DNA from: a virus
Length of the DNA: 48,979 nt
Strand: one strand, 5' to 3'
Virus record (IMG/VR): IMGVR_UViG_3300002228_000021
Location: 1 to 48,979 of that record
In this document: piece by piece, positions 31,201 to 37,925 of the stretch
Layout: every line of letters begins with the position of its first letter
Numbering within the stretch: position 1 is the stretch's first letter
The notes under the pieces: generated by a model
Databases searched by the model: none
What the model saw: the letters and a program-made list of their open reading frames with translations, nothing else
What the model was told of the DNA's origin: nothing
Program-made: the position numbers and the translations under genes

Positions 31201-31532
31201 GCAATACCGGAGACCAAACACGACATATCGTCAACATCACCAACATGCAAGAACGCATAAGCGAGGTTGGTGACACGGAACGTAACTTCTTGCCACTATG
31301 GATGCGCACGGCGCAGGTAGGTGGCATACAAGAGATTGGTTATACGCTTGCGTTGCCGCTTTGCTATTGCATTGAAGGCGGCGCAGCACAGATCAAACTC
31401 AACCTAGAAAACAACGGATTCGATTTCAAGTCGCTCAACTTTGATGTCGACCGATACATCATTGACAGCACCACCGGTAATTCCAATGAGCAATATATCC
31501 TATTCGCGAATTATCAGTACAACGTAGCGTGA
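28266..31532 (+). CDS. multidomain Ig/cadherin-like structural protein (1088 aa)
   Basis: A chain of putative Ig (He-PIG/cadherin-like) domains recognisable by repeats of L-P-x-G-L followed by xGxIxG: SLPRGLRLNGTKIEGTP (near 41-57), LPPGLSLSADGRITG (near 151), LPPGTQLDTISGEIYG (near 326) and LPPGLQLVFDGEIIG (near 678). Each domain is introduced by IWLTP or ITWLTDSDLG. The last roughly 300 residues are a non-Ig globular region (NLYLKPFLPLTQRQAYTELI onward), probably the virion-binding part. No signal peptide. Such proteins occur in the tail/baseplate region of aquatic T4-like phages and may bind surface glycans. Behind a late promoter. Confidence 0.8.
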   Translation: MSNIWNLPSGSTLSTLIERVTVSLELPLANGVVNPTIVRISGSLPRGLRLNGTKIEGTPFQVARDEISTFVLRCTLPDNLFEDRTFKITVAGPDSPIWLTPEDLLPIGNNGLYFIVDSSLVNFQLQAIDEDLPAGDELEYYIADGDGELPPGLSLSADGRITGVVDPILALDRAAGSGHFDSNGYDGYPYDFGVLSASGYDSFFYDSGFYDDAIPTLSPKKLNRFYEFAVTVDDGDTTARRVFRIYVVGDDFLRADNTIIQAGTGLFTADNTYVRTPIWLTPADLGYRRADNYLTIFLDTLDTSTTAGVIRYTLVPENDDGSLSKLPPGTQLDTISGEIYGRVPYQLAVTIPYKFTVRATRFTGDINQVAVTGVVYEDTLIGKSTLKIAKLPTDGDDGVDDLAELEGRSVRIENEAYTISSVNGTFTDYDLITLSDSLSPAFPVNLNQEANSPQTYIFVETLAESQRVRLRGSTFRFTSTEAYVVNSITPYTTWRINNSDNSDVEIDPTNIGLPEVMGESFDDAVLRVFPTAVFEINDDNELILRVPSTSENRNDTRIKSLFAPSGVGVTLEAGLIDFYDRIDLDVGLQRTLEAGRNIGIGAFEGSSFSVVVFTGATDETTQPFKDKTFTVQLLGEVESTITWLTDSDLGTINANFLSTFRVRAQTSVPNAKLLYRLVSGRLPPGLQLVFDGEIIGKVKQFGEPGALGLTVFDSGTTIFDGADTSFDREYEFTVEARDRFNFSATTRTFTITVIDPNDLLYSNLYLKPFLPLTQRQAYTELIGDPDIFPPGLIYRPNDPAFGLQKDIRVLAYAGIETKELANYVAAAAKNHKRRKYRLGDIKTAIAKEPGSNEIVYEIVYVEIIDPYQPRSGSVRQSYKIKNKDKITADMMKYDTQKDVFQTDTGLPEMYVNGERVTTEQLYHRTIADDNIITVGDTDIIDENGNPVTVTAYTDREPFKFRPRKGENTVTADSDAVRVGNTGDQTRHIVNITNMQERISEVGDTERNFLPLWMRTAQVGGIQEIGYTLALPLCYCIEGGAAQIKLNLENNGFDFKSLNFDVDRYIIDSTTGNSNEQYILFANYQYNVA

Positions 31533-31533
31533 C

Positions 31534-31541
31534 GATAAATA
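31534..31541 (+). promoter_or_regulatory. late-type box GATAAATA
   Basis: Overlaps the end of the 1088-aa gene; ATG 31558 follows with ribosome site AGAGAGGAA. Confidence 0.6.
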
Positions 31542-31557
31542 TCAGAGAGGAAACAAC

Positions 31558-32118
31558 ATGTCGAGCAATATCGTAAGCGAAACAATTGATGCGGAATTCC
31601 CGGTAGCGGGTCAGGACAATGACTCCCAGGGGTTCCGTGACAACTTTTCAACCATCAAAGACAGTCTAGCAGCAGCTAAGACTGAGATTGAAGAATTGCA
31701 GGATGACACTGCAAAGCTGAACACCGGAAATAACTTTGCCGGAAATGATTTGAGCGATGCTAATTTCGTGCAGGTCACGGAAGAATTCCTCAACAACGGT
31801 ACAGCTATTGCCAACGTGAATGTCAGTTTCCTAAATGGACATTACCAAGTCTATACCATCGGTGACGCCATCAACATCAACTTCGCGGATTGGCCAGAAT
31901 CAAACAGGCTAGCGAAGATGCGGATCGAGCTGGTATCAAATGGTCCTACCATGTGGACTCTCACATTCTCATCCGAGGGCGGCGGAACCATCTTGTACTC
32001 AAACGATTTTCCTTCTCCTTTCTCTGTAGAGAATGCAACTGATCGTTACATCGTAGACGTTTGGACCTTCAACAACGGTAATACCGTCTACATGGACTAT
32101 GTTGGAATGTTTAGCTGA
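31558..32118 (+). CDS. fibre-associated structural protein paralog 4 (186 aa)
   Basis: The N-terminus (FPVAGQDNDSQGFRDNFSTI) followed by a short coiled coil (KTEIEELQDDTAKL) is a diverged version of the attachment module of the other fibre genes. The C-terminal part is a beta-sandwich-like domain with alternating strands (MRIELVSNGPTMWTLTFSSE; YIVDVWTFNNGNTVYMDYVG). Likely a small virion decoration or fibre-tip protein; late expression from its own box. Confidence 0.7.
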   Translation: MSSNIVSETIDAEFPVAGQDNDSQGFRDNFSTIKDSLAAAKTEIEELQDDTAKLNTGNNFAGNDLSDANFVQVTEEFLNNGTAIANVNVSFLNGHYQVYTIGDAININFADWPESNRLAKMRIELVSNGPTMWTLTFSSEGGGTILYSNDFPSPFSVENATDRYIVDVWTFNNGNTVYMDYVGMFS

Positions 32119-32348
32119 TGCACCCTTTGATTGGCGACTTATCAAAGCTATCAGATACAGACCTAGACGAAAAGACTAGAAATCTGCGGCGCAAGTATTT
32201 CATGGTCCGTAACCCAGAAGTACAAGCCCAGATCCTAGCAGCACTTCAAGACCACGAAGAAGAAACCAAGCGTCGTCAAGCACTTGCGTTCAAAAGAATG
32301 CAAGAAAAAGACGACGAAGGACTTGACGATTTAATCAATATAAGCTAA
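32118..32348 (+). CDS. small helical conserved-type phage protein (76 aa)
   Basis: Helical and highly charged: LSDTDLDEKTRNLRRKYFMV, then VQAQILAALQDHEEETKRRQ. Resembles a short protein found in the structural region of many T4-like phages, possibly an assembly factor. ATG overlaps the stop of the preceding gene (TGATG), giving coupled translation. Its 3' end carries the promoter of the DnaE-like gene. Confidence 0.7.
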   Translation: MHPLIGDLSKLSDTDLDEKTRNLRRKYFMVRNPEVQAQILAALQDHEEETKRRQALAFKRMQEKDDEGLDDLINIS

Positions 32349-32351
32349 AAT
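32323..32351 (+). promoter_or_regulatory. sigma70-like promoter, leaderless arrangement
   Basis: TTGACG 32323-32328, 17 bp, TAAAAT 32346-32351, then AAGAGC and ATG 32358. The predicted start is on the ATG. No Shine-Dalgarno is seen. Confidence 0.6.
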
Positions 32352-32357
32352 AAGAGC

Positions 32358-32873
32358 ATGAAGACTGACAAGTTCGGTGTTCCTCGTTTTTCTAGCACAG
32401 ACATCTTTGATGCCTTATACCAAGGCAAGATTGATGCGGTAGCAGACATGCTATGTGAGTCATGCGAGGAAATACAGAAATTCAACAAATCGGCAGAAGA
32501 ACTAGGCACAGACAAGATCCGTGTGTACGAACCTCTTGATTGTGGTGTGGAAGATTTTGATCACGCATTGCAATCAGAATGGTTCATGCCAGCTCAATAT
32601 CAAGATCTTGATGTGCTACAACTCTGCTTGGATCGGTGTGATTCAGACGAAGCGAGAGATCGCGTCCGTGATGAATACCGAGGATTTGAACAACGTGACA
32701 TGGTAAACCTGCTAAGGTTCCTTACCTATCTCGTGGACTTCATGCGCAAAGAAAAGATAGTCTGGGGTGTCGGAAGAGGCAGCTCGGTATCAAGCTACAT
32801 CCTATATCTCATAGGTGTGCATAAGATCGATCCAATTCAATATGGCCTAGACTGGCACGAATTCTTGAGATAA
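32358..32873 (+). CDS. stand-alone fragment-like relative of DNA polymerase III alpha
   Basis: 171 aa. Residues 136-171 (WGVGRGSSVSSYILYLIGVH, then KIDPIQYGLDWHEFLR) are the GRGS motif block of bacterial DnaE/PolC palm domains, which binds the incoming nucleotide's phosphates. In DnaE this block is followed by the catalytic PDxDxDF; here the protein ends right before it, so it cannot polymerise. The first 130 residues are helical and not recognised. Similar short proteins occur in T4-like phages of aquatic bacteria. It could compete with the host polymerase for clamp or accessory factors, or bind nucleotides; both are inference. It appears to be leaderless. Confidence 0.7.
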   Translation: MKTDKFGVPRFSSTDIFDALYQGKIDAVADMLCESCEEIQKFNKSAEELGTDKIRVYEPLDCGVEDFDHALQSEWFMPAQYQDLDVLQLCLDRCDSDEARDRVRDEYRGFEQRDMVNLLRFLTYLVDFMRKEKIVWGVGRGSSVSSYILYLIGVHKIDPIQYGLDWHEFLR

Positions 32874-32897
32874 GTAAAGGTACAGGAGGACATTATC

Positions 32898-33305
32898 ATG
32901 CCACTTAAACAAGCAAGACGCAAGACGCATCGCACGATGCAAGGCAAGCAGGTCGACATGGATCTGCTTCGCAAGAGGAACGAGCTAACGCTCGCAGTAG
33001 GAAACCAGCGCGTAAACGCACGCGGAGATGAACTCGGCCCGAATGGGAAGATCGTCCGCAAGCGTGAGGCGATCATGCATGATCATTACGCATCACAGGC
33101 TGGATCCGTGCCTGACGAGACCAAGCCACGCCAGACAAGAGGTTCACTCGTTGAAAGCCTCTCAGAAGGTGCCGACCTTGACGAAAAGCCAAAGCGTACA
33201 CGCAGCAAGAAAGAACCGGCTGTCGCAGAAACGGCCGATGCTCCCACAGCATCCGAACTAGCTGAATGGGAAGAAGACGACGACGGAAACTTCGTGAGGA
33301 AATAA
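32898..33305 (+). CDS. conserved-type T4-like phage protein, basic
   Basis: 135 aa. The first half (GKQVDMDLLRKRNELTLAVG, then NQRVNARGDELGPNGKIVRK) is the part I recognise as strongly conserved among T4-like phages of aquatic bacteria; the second half is an acidic, low-complexity linker. Function unknown; possibly a virion or transcription-associated protein. TACAGGAGG precedes the ATG. The stop overlaps the next ATG. Confidence 0.7.
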   Translation: MPLKQARRKTHRTMQGKQVDMDLLRKRNELTLAVGNQRVNARGDELGPNGKIVRKREAIMHDHYASQAGSVPDETKPRQTRGSLVESLSEGADLDEKPKRTRSKKEPAVAETADAPTASELAEWEEDDDGNFVRK

Positions 33306-33754
33306 TGAAGAAACAGTACGGTACATTACGTCCGGTACAGGACCGAGTTATCGTGAAAGATATGCACTTCGGTGAACGCAAGACTGCTGGAGGACTTATC
33401 ATACGCTCCGACGATGGGAAGGATTATGGTATCCGCCCTCGTTGGGGCAAGGTCTACGCAAAAGGACCGATGAACAAGGATGAATACCAAGTAGGTGATT
33501 GGGTCCTTGTTGAACACGGTCGTTGGACACGAGGAGTTGATTTCGTGGACGACGACGGTGAAGAAATCACCCTTCGGATGGTGGAAGCACAATCCATCTT
33601 GATGATGCAGCCAGGAGGGACGTGTCCCGAAGAACTATCACTCGGTGAAGATCTAATCGCCAAGAATAGGAACCCTGGGGAAGGCTTCATCAAGCCAACT
33701 CGGTACCTTCCAGGTGAACCAGGTTATATCGCAGAAATGAATGGTGAACTATGA
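33305..33754 (+). CDS. GroES-like cochaperonin
   Basis: 149 aa. Cpn10 features: LRPVQDRVIVKDM at the N-terminus, a mobile-loop region with ERKTAGGLII (the IIL/GLII tripeptide docks into GroEL), WGKVYAKGP, and EYQVGDWVLVEHGRW before a closing strand. This is the layout of T4 gp31, which replaces GroES so GroEL can fold the large capsid protein. It carries a C-terminal extension of about 45 residues with no known counterpart. ATG 33305 (TAATG overlap) is preferred to the longer frame from 33266. Confidence 0.8.
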   Translation: MKKQYGTLRPVQDRVIVKDMHFGERKTAGGLIIRSDDGKDYGIRPRWGKVYAKGPMNKDEYQVGDWVLVEHGRWTRGVDFVDDDGEEITLRMVEAQSILMMQPGGTCPEELSLGEDLIAKNRNPGEGFIKPTRYLPGEPGYIAEMNGEL

Positions 33755-34155
33755 GCCAGGCAGATCTGAATCGATATAAGGACTTCGTTGAAGCCGTCAC
33801 TTCTGAAGAGTCAAATGATCTCGAAGCATTGATTAAGAGGTTGCGAGAACTGGACGATAGTGTTAATATAGCACTGTTGTTAACTGCGGGCATCGGGCTC
33901 GCATCAGAAGGAGGCGAGTTTGATGAGATCGTCAAGAAGTGTTGTTTCCAAGGTAAGCCTTTGGATGACGAAACTATCTTCCATCTCAAGCGAGAACTGG
34001 GCGATATTGCCTGGTATTGGATTAGTGCTTGCCGAAGCTTGGGTCTTGACCCTAACGAGGTAATCGCCGAGAATGTCCGTAAGCTCGAGAAACGCTACCC
34101 AGGAGGACAGTTCGACGTCTACCGAAGCGAAAACAGAGAAGCAGGGGACCTCTAA
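33751..34155 (+). CDS. mazG: MazG-like nucleoside triphosphate pyrophosphohydrolase
   Basis: 134 aa. Helical MazG fold with acidic metal ligands: GIGLASEGGEFDEIVKKCC (ExxE type) and LKRELGDIAWYWISACRSLG (E and D), then NVRKLEKRYPGGQFD, a typical phage-subfamily ending. It hydrolyses (d)NTPs to monophosphates, and in phages is thought to adjust nucleotide or ppGpp pools. It is coupled to the cochaperonin by an ATGA overlap and stands upstream of the nucleotide-metabolism block. Confidence 0.85.
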   Translation: MSQADLNRYKDFVEAVTSEESNDLEALIKRLRELDDSVNIALLLTAGIGLASEGGEFDEIVKKCCFQGKPLDDETIFHLKRELGDIAWYWISACRSLGLDPNEVIAENVRKLEKRYPGGQFDVYRSENREAGDL

Positions 34156-34492
34156 GGAATGGGACGACTTTAACCAAGTCGTTGGAATCTTACAGAGATT
34201 CGTTCCGTCCGATGTCGGACTTCCAGCAGATCCAGATAGCTGGCATCTTGGCCAACAGATGGATCATCCGACTCTTAAGACATTTGCTCGTCGTGAGCAA
34301 TGGGATCATTACGAATCACACATGATCGTACTCGGGATCTCATATCATGCTTATCTCGCGCCTTACGCAAAGATGGCTTCTCTCTTTGATCCCAAGAAAC
34401 TAGCAGAAGAAATCATCGGAGTACAACCGATGAAACCTCCCAAGACGCTTCTAAATGCTCTCTACGGGAGATATGGAAAGGAACCAAAATGA
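34073..34492 (+). CDS. hypothetical protein overlapping mazG
   Basis: 139 aa. The first 30 residues are Ser/Thr/Lys-rich and lie in the 83-nt overlap with mazG; the only ATG is there. The remainder looks like a folded helical protein (WDDFNQVVGILQRFVPSDVG; WDHYESHMIVLGISYHAYLA). No family recognised. It is coupled to the BI-1 gene by an ATGA overlap. Confidence 0.6.
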   Translation: MSVSSRNATQEDSSTSTEAKTEKQGTSKEWDDFNQVVGILQRFVPSDVGLPADPDSWHLGQQMDHPTLKTFARREQWDHYESHMIVLGISYHAYLAPYAKMASLFDPKKLAEEIIGVQPMKPPKTLLNALYGRYGKEPK

Positions 34493-35178
34493 GTACAGCA
34501 ACACAAACCGCTACAAGTTATGACGAAGGTATGCGTCAGTTCATGCTCAGCCTTTTCAATCAGACCGCCGTTGGCGTCGGCATCACGGGTCTGGTTGCAT
34601 GGATCGTAGCGAGCGTACCGGCACTGTCTGCCGCAGTATTCGGAACCCCTCTAGTATGGGTTGCGATGTTCGCGCCGCTTGGAATGATCCTCTGGTATTC
34701 GTTTGCCGGCCGCGGCAAGATGAGCCTCAGCGGCATCCGAACGTTCTACTATGCGTTCGCAGCAGTCATGGGCATCTTCATGGCCAGCGTGTTCATGGTT
34801 TACACTGGAATGAGCATCGCAAGGGTGTTTTTCATCACCTCTGCCGTTTTTGGCGCAGCGAGCTTGTACGGGTATACCACGAAACGTGACTTGACGGCGA
34901 TGGGATCGTTCTTGATGATCGGTCTGATCGGCATCATCATCGCAGCCATCGTGAACATCTTCCTTGCATCATCCGCGCTGATGTTTGCTATCAGTGTCAT
35001 CGGCGTCGTAAGCTTCACTGGACTGACCGCGTATGACACACAGTATGCCAAGGAAGTCTACGGAAGGACGAGTGGCGAGGAACGAGACAAGGGCGTCTAT
35101 GACGTCGCGCTGAGCTTGTACCTCAATTTCATCAACCTGTTCAACATGCTGATGAGCTTGCTCGGACAACGCGATTGA
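34489..35178 (+). CDS. Bax inhibitor-1/YccA family membrane protein
   Basis: 229 aa with six to seven hydrophobic helices and the family's characteristic ends: an N-terminal YDEGMRQFMLSLFNQT and a C-terminal FTGLTAYDTQYAKEVYG followed by YDVALSLYLNFINLF. BI-1 proteins are pH-sensitive cation/calcium leak channels; bacterial YccA binds and inhibits the membrane protease FtsH. Phage copies are rare. By inference it could protect phage membrane proteins or regulators from FtsH, or keep the membrane intact until lysis. Host-type alphaproteobacterial sequence suggests capture. ATGA overlaps on both sides place it in the mazG transcript. Confidence 0.9.
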   Translation: MSTATQTATSYDEGMRQFMLSLFNQTAVGVGITGLVAWIVASVPALSAAVFGTPLVWVAMFAPLGMILWYSFAGRGKMSLSGIRTFYYAFAAVMGIFMASVFMVYTGMSIARVFFITSAVFGAASLYGYTTKRDLTAMGSFLMIGLIGIIIAAIVNIFLASSALMFAISVIGVVSFTGLTAYDTQYAKEVYGRTSGEERDKGVYDVALSLYLNFINLFNMLMSLLGQRD

Positions 35179-35705
35179 TGCGCGTCGTAAACCTCTGGGC
35201 TGGTCCGGGCGCTGGGAAATCCACTACAGCGTCCGGGCTGTTCTACCTGCTCAAGGCATCTGACCAAAACGTAGAATTGGTTACAGAGTATGCCAAGGAC
35301 ATGACCTGGGAAGGTCGCCATAACATCCTCAATGACCAACTTTACATCACGGCGAAGCAGAACCGCCGCCTAGCTCGGTTGATGGACCATGATATCTCTC
35401 TGGTCGTGACCGACAGTCCTCTGCTCCTAGGTATCCATTACGCACTGCCTGGTTACCTCTCCGGCAAATACGAGCCGATGCTCATGGAGCTCTGGAATCA
35501 ATATGAAAACATCAATTTTCTGATCACCCGCACCAAGCCCTATAATCCAGTGGGCCGTAATCAAGATGAAGCAGGTGCTTTGGAAATTGACCGTGCGCTC
35601 GTAGACTTTCTCAAGTCCCGAAATCTACCGTACGAGGAGATACCTGGCGATATCGATGCTCCGGCAAAGATCTACCAGCGTCTCAAGAACGAAAACATCA
35701 TATAA
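35178..35705 (+). CDS. P-loop NTPase/kinase-like protein
   Basis: 175 aa. Walker A GPGAGKST at 9-16; LVVTDSPLLLGI resembles the DxP/Walker-B region of small-molecule kinases; and INFLITRTKPYNPVGRNQDE is an arginine-bearing lid. This is the AAA_28/NadR-like phage kinase family, of unknown substrate (a nucleoside or NAD precursor is often proposed). ATG 35178 overlaps the BI-1 stop. The position beside DexA, clamp loader and DHFR suggests nucleotide or cofactor salvage. Confidence 0.8.
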   Translation: MRVVNLWAGPGAGKSTTASGLFYLLKASDQNVELVTEYAKDMTWEGRHNILNDQLYITAKQNRRLARLMDHDISLVVTDSPLLLGIHYALPGYLSGKYEPMLMELWNQYENINFLITRTKPYNPVGRNQDEAGALEIDRALVDFLKSRNLPYEEIPGDIDAPAKIYQRLKNENII

Positions 35706-35714
35706 GGAACCCTC

Positions 35715-36260
35715 ATGCCCTTACACGCAATGATCGACCTGGAAACGCTCGATACTAAGCCGTCTTGCACGGTGCTTACCCTAGGTGCGGTCAAGTTTGA
35801 TCCGTACTCCGACGCTGAACCGCACAGCGAGATCTACATGAAATTCGACATCGACGAGCAGGATCGGCTCGGCCGAACCGTGACAGACTCTACCCTTGAT
35901 TGGTGGAGCAAGCAGTCACAAGAGGCTCGGGATGCGGCATTCGATCCAAACGGCCGAATTTCACTCGAAGAAGGTCTTGACCAATTGTCGAGATGGGCGC
36001 ATAATGTTGACATCATATGGGGTCAGGGCTATGGCTTTGACATCACCATCCTGGAAGACATGCTGCGCCAGATTGGCAAGCCTATTCCGTGGCAATTCTA
36101 CAAGATCATGGATAGCCGCACGCTATTCAAGCTCGTCGACGTTGATCCACGGAAGGCCATGCAGACGAATGAGCACAATGCGCTCGCGGATGCTTACTTC
36201 CAAGCAAAAGGCGTGCAAATCGCCTTTGACAAGCTCGGGGTCAAGAAGGGTATAACGTAA
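35715..36260 (+). CDS. dexA: DEDDh 3'-5' exonuclease, DexA-like
   Basis: 181 aa. Exo I is MIDLETLDT with D8 and E10; Exo II is WGQGYGFDITILEDML; Exo III is HNALADAYFQA with the catalytic histidine and aspartate. All four acidic residues of the DEDDh family appear present. It resembles T4 DexA, an exonuclease on DNA ends with a proofreading-like fold. AAGGAACCC precedes the ATG. Part of the replication block. Confidence 0.85.
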   Translation: MPLHAMIDLETLDTKPSCTVLTLGAVKFDPYSDAEPHSEIYMKFDIDEQDRLGRTVTDSTLDWWSKQSQEARDAAFDPNGRISLEEGLDQLSRWAHNVDIIWGQGYGFDITILEDMLRQIGKPIPWQFYKIMDSRTLFKLVDVDPRKAMQTNEHNALADAYFQAKGVQIAFDKLGVKKGIT

Positions 36261-36288
36261 AACTAATATTAGATGGAGTAGAACATAA

Positions 36289-37215
36289 ATGGCAGTAAAG
36301 AGCCTCTGGACTGAAAAATACCGGCCAAAGACCGTAAAAGGTTACGTCTTCAGAGACGAGGCACAAAGGAAACAAGTTGAGACATGGATCAAGGACGGCA
36401 GCATTCCACATTTGCTGTTCTCTGGCCACGCCGGCATCGGCAAGACCACGCTCGCAAAGCTGCTTCTAAATGAGCTTAACGTAAACGATCTCGACATCCT
36501 TGAGATCAACGCTTCGCGCACCAACTCCGTTGATGACGTGCGCGATAAGATCGTTAACTTCGTGCAGATGATTCCGTTTGGTGATTTCAAAGTAGTGCTT
36601 CTAGACGAGGCAGACTACCTATCGCCAAACGCACAGGCTGCATTGCGTGGTGTCATGGAAGAATATCACACCACTGCACGTTTCATCCTTACGTGCAACT
36701 ATCCAAACAGGATCATTCCAGCACTGCATTCACGGTGCCAGGGTTTCCATATCGCTAAGATTGATCAGACTGAGTTCACTGCTCGCGTAGCTGAGATCCT
36801 GATCACCGAAGGAATCACTCCAAACCTCGACGTCCTAGACACGTATGTCAAGGCAACGTATCCTGATCTACGAAAGTGCATCAACATGGTGCAAATGAAT
36901 AGCCAGGATGGAACCCTGCTTTCGCCGTCAGAAAGCGATGCAGGAAGTGCTGACTGGATGGTAGAGATGGTCGAGCTCTTCAAGGATGGCAAGATCCACG
37001 AAGCACGCAAGATGCTCTGTGGCCGTGTGCGCCCAGAAGAGATGGAGAGCATCTATCGGTGGTTATATGATAACATCGAGATCTTCGGTGACGATGCTAC
37101 CCAAGACAAGGCAGTCTTGATCATCAAGCAGGGAATGGTAGATCACACGCTGGTCGTGGATCCTGAAATCAACCTTGCAGCTACTCTCATCAAGCTAGGA
37201 CGTCTAAGTGATTAG
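36289..37215 (+). CDS. 44: sliding-clamp loader ATPase, T4 gp44-like
   Basis: 308 aa AAA+ protein. It opens SLWTEKYRPKTVKGYVF like replication factor C subunits; Walker A GHAGIGKT at 46-53; Walker B/DEAD at 106-109 (LLDEADYL); SRC motif at 148-150 (ALHSRCQGF), supplying the trans-arginine; sensor 2 region DLRKCINMVQ. It loads the sliding clamp on primed DNA with a small gp62-type subunit, which is not in this window. The start has GATGGAG about 12 nt upstream and a weak TTGACA/TATAAC pair (36226/36251, 19-bp spacing). DHFR overlaps its end by 8 nt. Confidence 0.92.
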   Translation: MAVKSLWTEKYRPKTVKGYVFRDEAQRKQVETWIKDGSIPHLLFSGHAGIGKTTLAKLLLNELNVNDLDILEINASRTNSVDDVRDKIVNFVQMIPFGDFKVVLLDEADYLSPNAQAALRGVMEEYHTTARFILTCNYPNRIIPALHSRCQGFHIAKIDQTEFTARVAEILITEGITPNLDVLDTYVKATYPDLRKCINMVQMNSQDGTLLSPSESDAGSADWMVEMVELFKDGKIHEARKMLCGRVRPEEMESIYRWLYDNIEIFGDDATQDKAVLIIKQGMVDHTLVVDPEINLAATLIKLGRLSD

Positions 37216-37723
37216 GGCGATCTTAGCAGTAGACGAGAAGGGCGGCATAGGTAAGGATGGAACACTTCCGTGGCCGAAGAACAAGACTGACTTAGCCTGG
37301 TTCAAGAACAACACCGCAGGTCATGTCATCGTGATGGGTGCAAACACGTGGGAAGGCGGCAGTTTTAAGAAGCCGCTACCGCGCAGGATTAACGTCGTAG
37401 TGTCTGCACGCTCTCCTGAGCTGTTCGAGGGGGCACACGCTGTTATAAGCGGTGACATCCCCCAGGCAATGCTAGAACTAGAAGCACAGTATCCTAACCT
37501 CATCATCTGGGTGATAGGCGGTGCTCGGATCATCGGCGAAGCTTGGCCGGTCATACAGGAATTCTATCTCACTCGCATTCCCGGTGTGTGGGAATGCGAC
37601 ACCTTCTTGAGCATCCATTCCATCGAAAAGGATTTCAAGAACGAGTACACCTTGCACTCGCAAGAAGCAACTTTTGAGGTATGGCGACGTGGAACAGAAC
37701 CCACAACACCCCCTGTCATCTGA
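37208..37723 (+). CDS. dihydrofolate reductase
   Basis: 171 aa from GTG 37208, overlapping the gp44 stop. DHFR signature: AILAVDEKGGIGKDGTLPWP (substrate and NADPH loop), GHVIVMGANTWEGG, and IIWVIGGARIIGEAW with the GG cis-peptide and adenine-binding residues. It regenerates tetrahydrofolate consumed by the thymidylate synthase encoded just downstream. The family's usual acidic active-site residue is replaced by or shifted to the D28 region (NKTDLAWFK). It overlaps the next small ORF. Confidence 0.9.
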   Translation: MIRAILAVDEKGGIGKDGTLPWPKNKTDLAWFKNNTAGHVIVMGANTWEGGSFKKPLPRRINVVVSARSPELFEGAHAVISGDIPQAMLELEAQYPNLIIWVIGGARIIGEAWPVIQEFYLTRIPGVWECDTFLSIHSIEKDFKNEYTLHSQEATFEVWRRGTEPTTPPVI

Positions 37724-37925
37724 GCTTGAAAAGATAGCCACCGAACTTTACGAAGACGAGCCATGGCAATCTCCAGATACGTTCCTTGGAGAGATTGAGC
37801 AAGCATTATACGATGCGATAAATGAGCTCAATCGCATGTATCGAACGCCGGATAACTTACGGCTTGAGCGTGCCAAAGAGCTCGTAGAAGAAATGAGAAA
37901 AGTAATAAATGGACACATATCTTAA
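37689..37925 (+). CDS. small hypothetical protein between DHFR and ThyA
   Basis: 78 aa, helical and acidic (SSELEKIATELYEDEPWQSP; FLGEIEQALYDAINELNRMY; LRLERAKELVEEMRKVING). GTG 37689 is preferred to TTG 37674 because GAGG lies 9 nt upstream. It overlaps DHFR by 35 nt and ThyA by 17 nt. Not recognised; perhaps a small partner of the nucleotide-synthesis enzymes. Confidence 0.6.
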   Translation: MEQNPQHPLSSELEKIATELYEDEPWQSPDTFLGEIEQALYDAINELNRMYRTPDNLRLERAKELVEEMRKVINGHIS

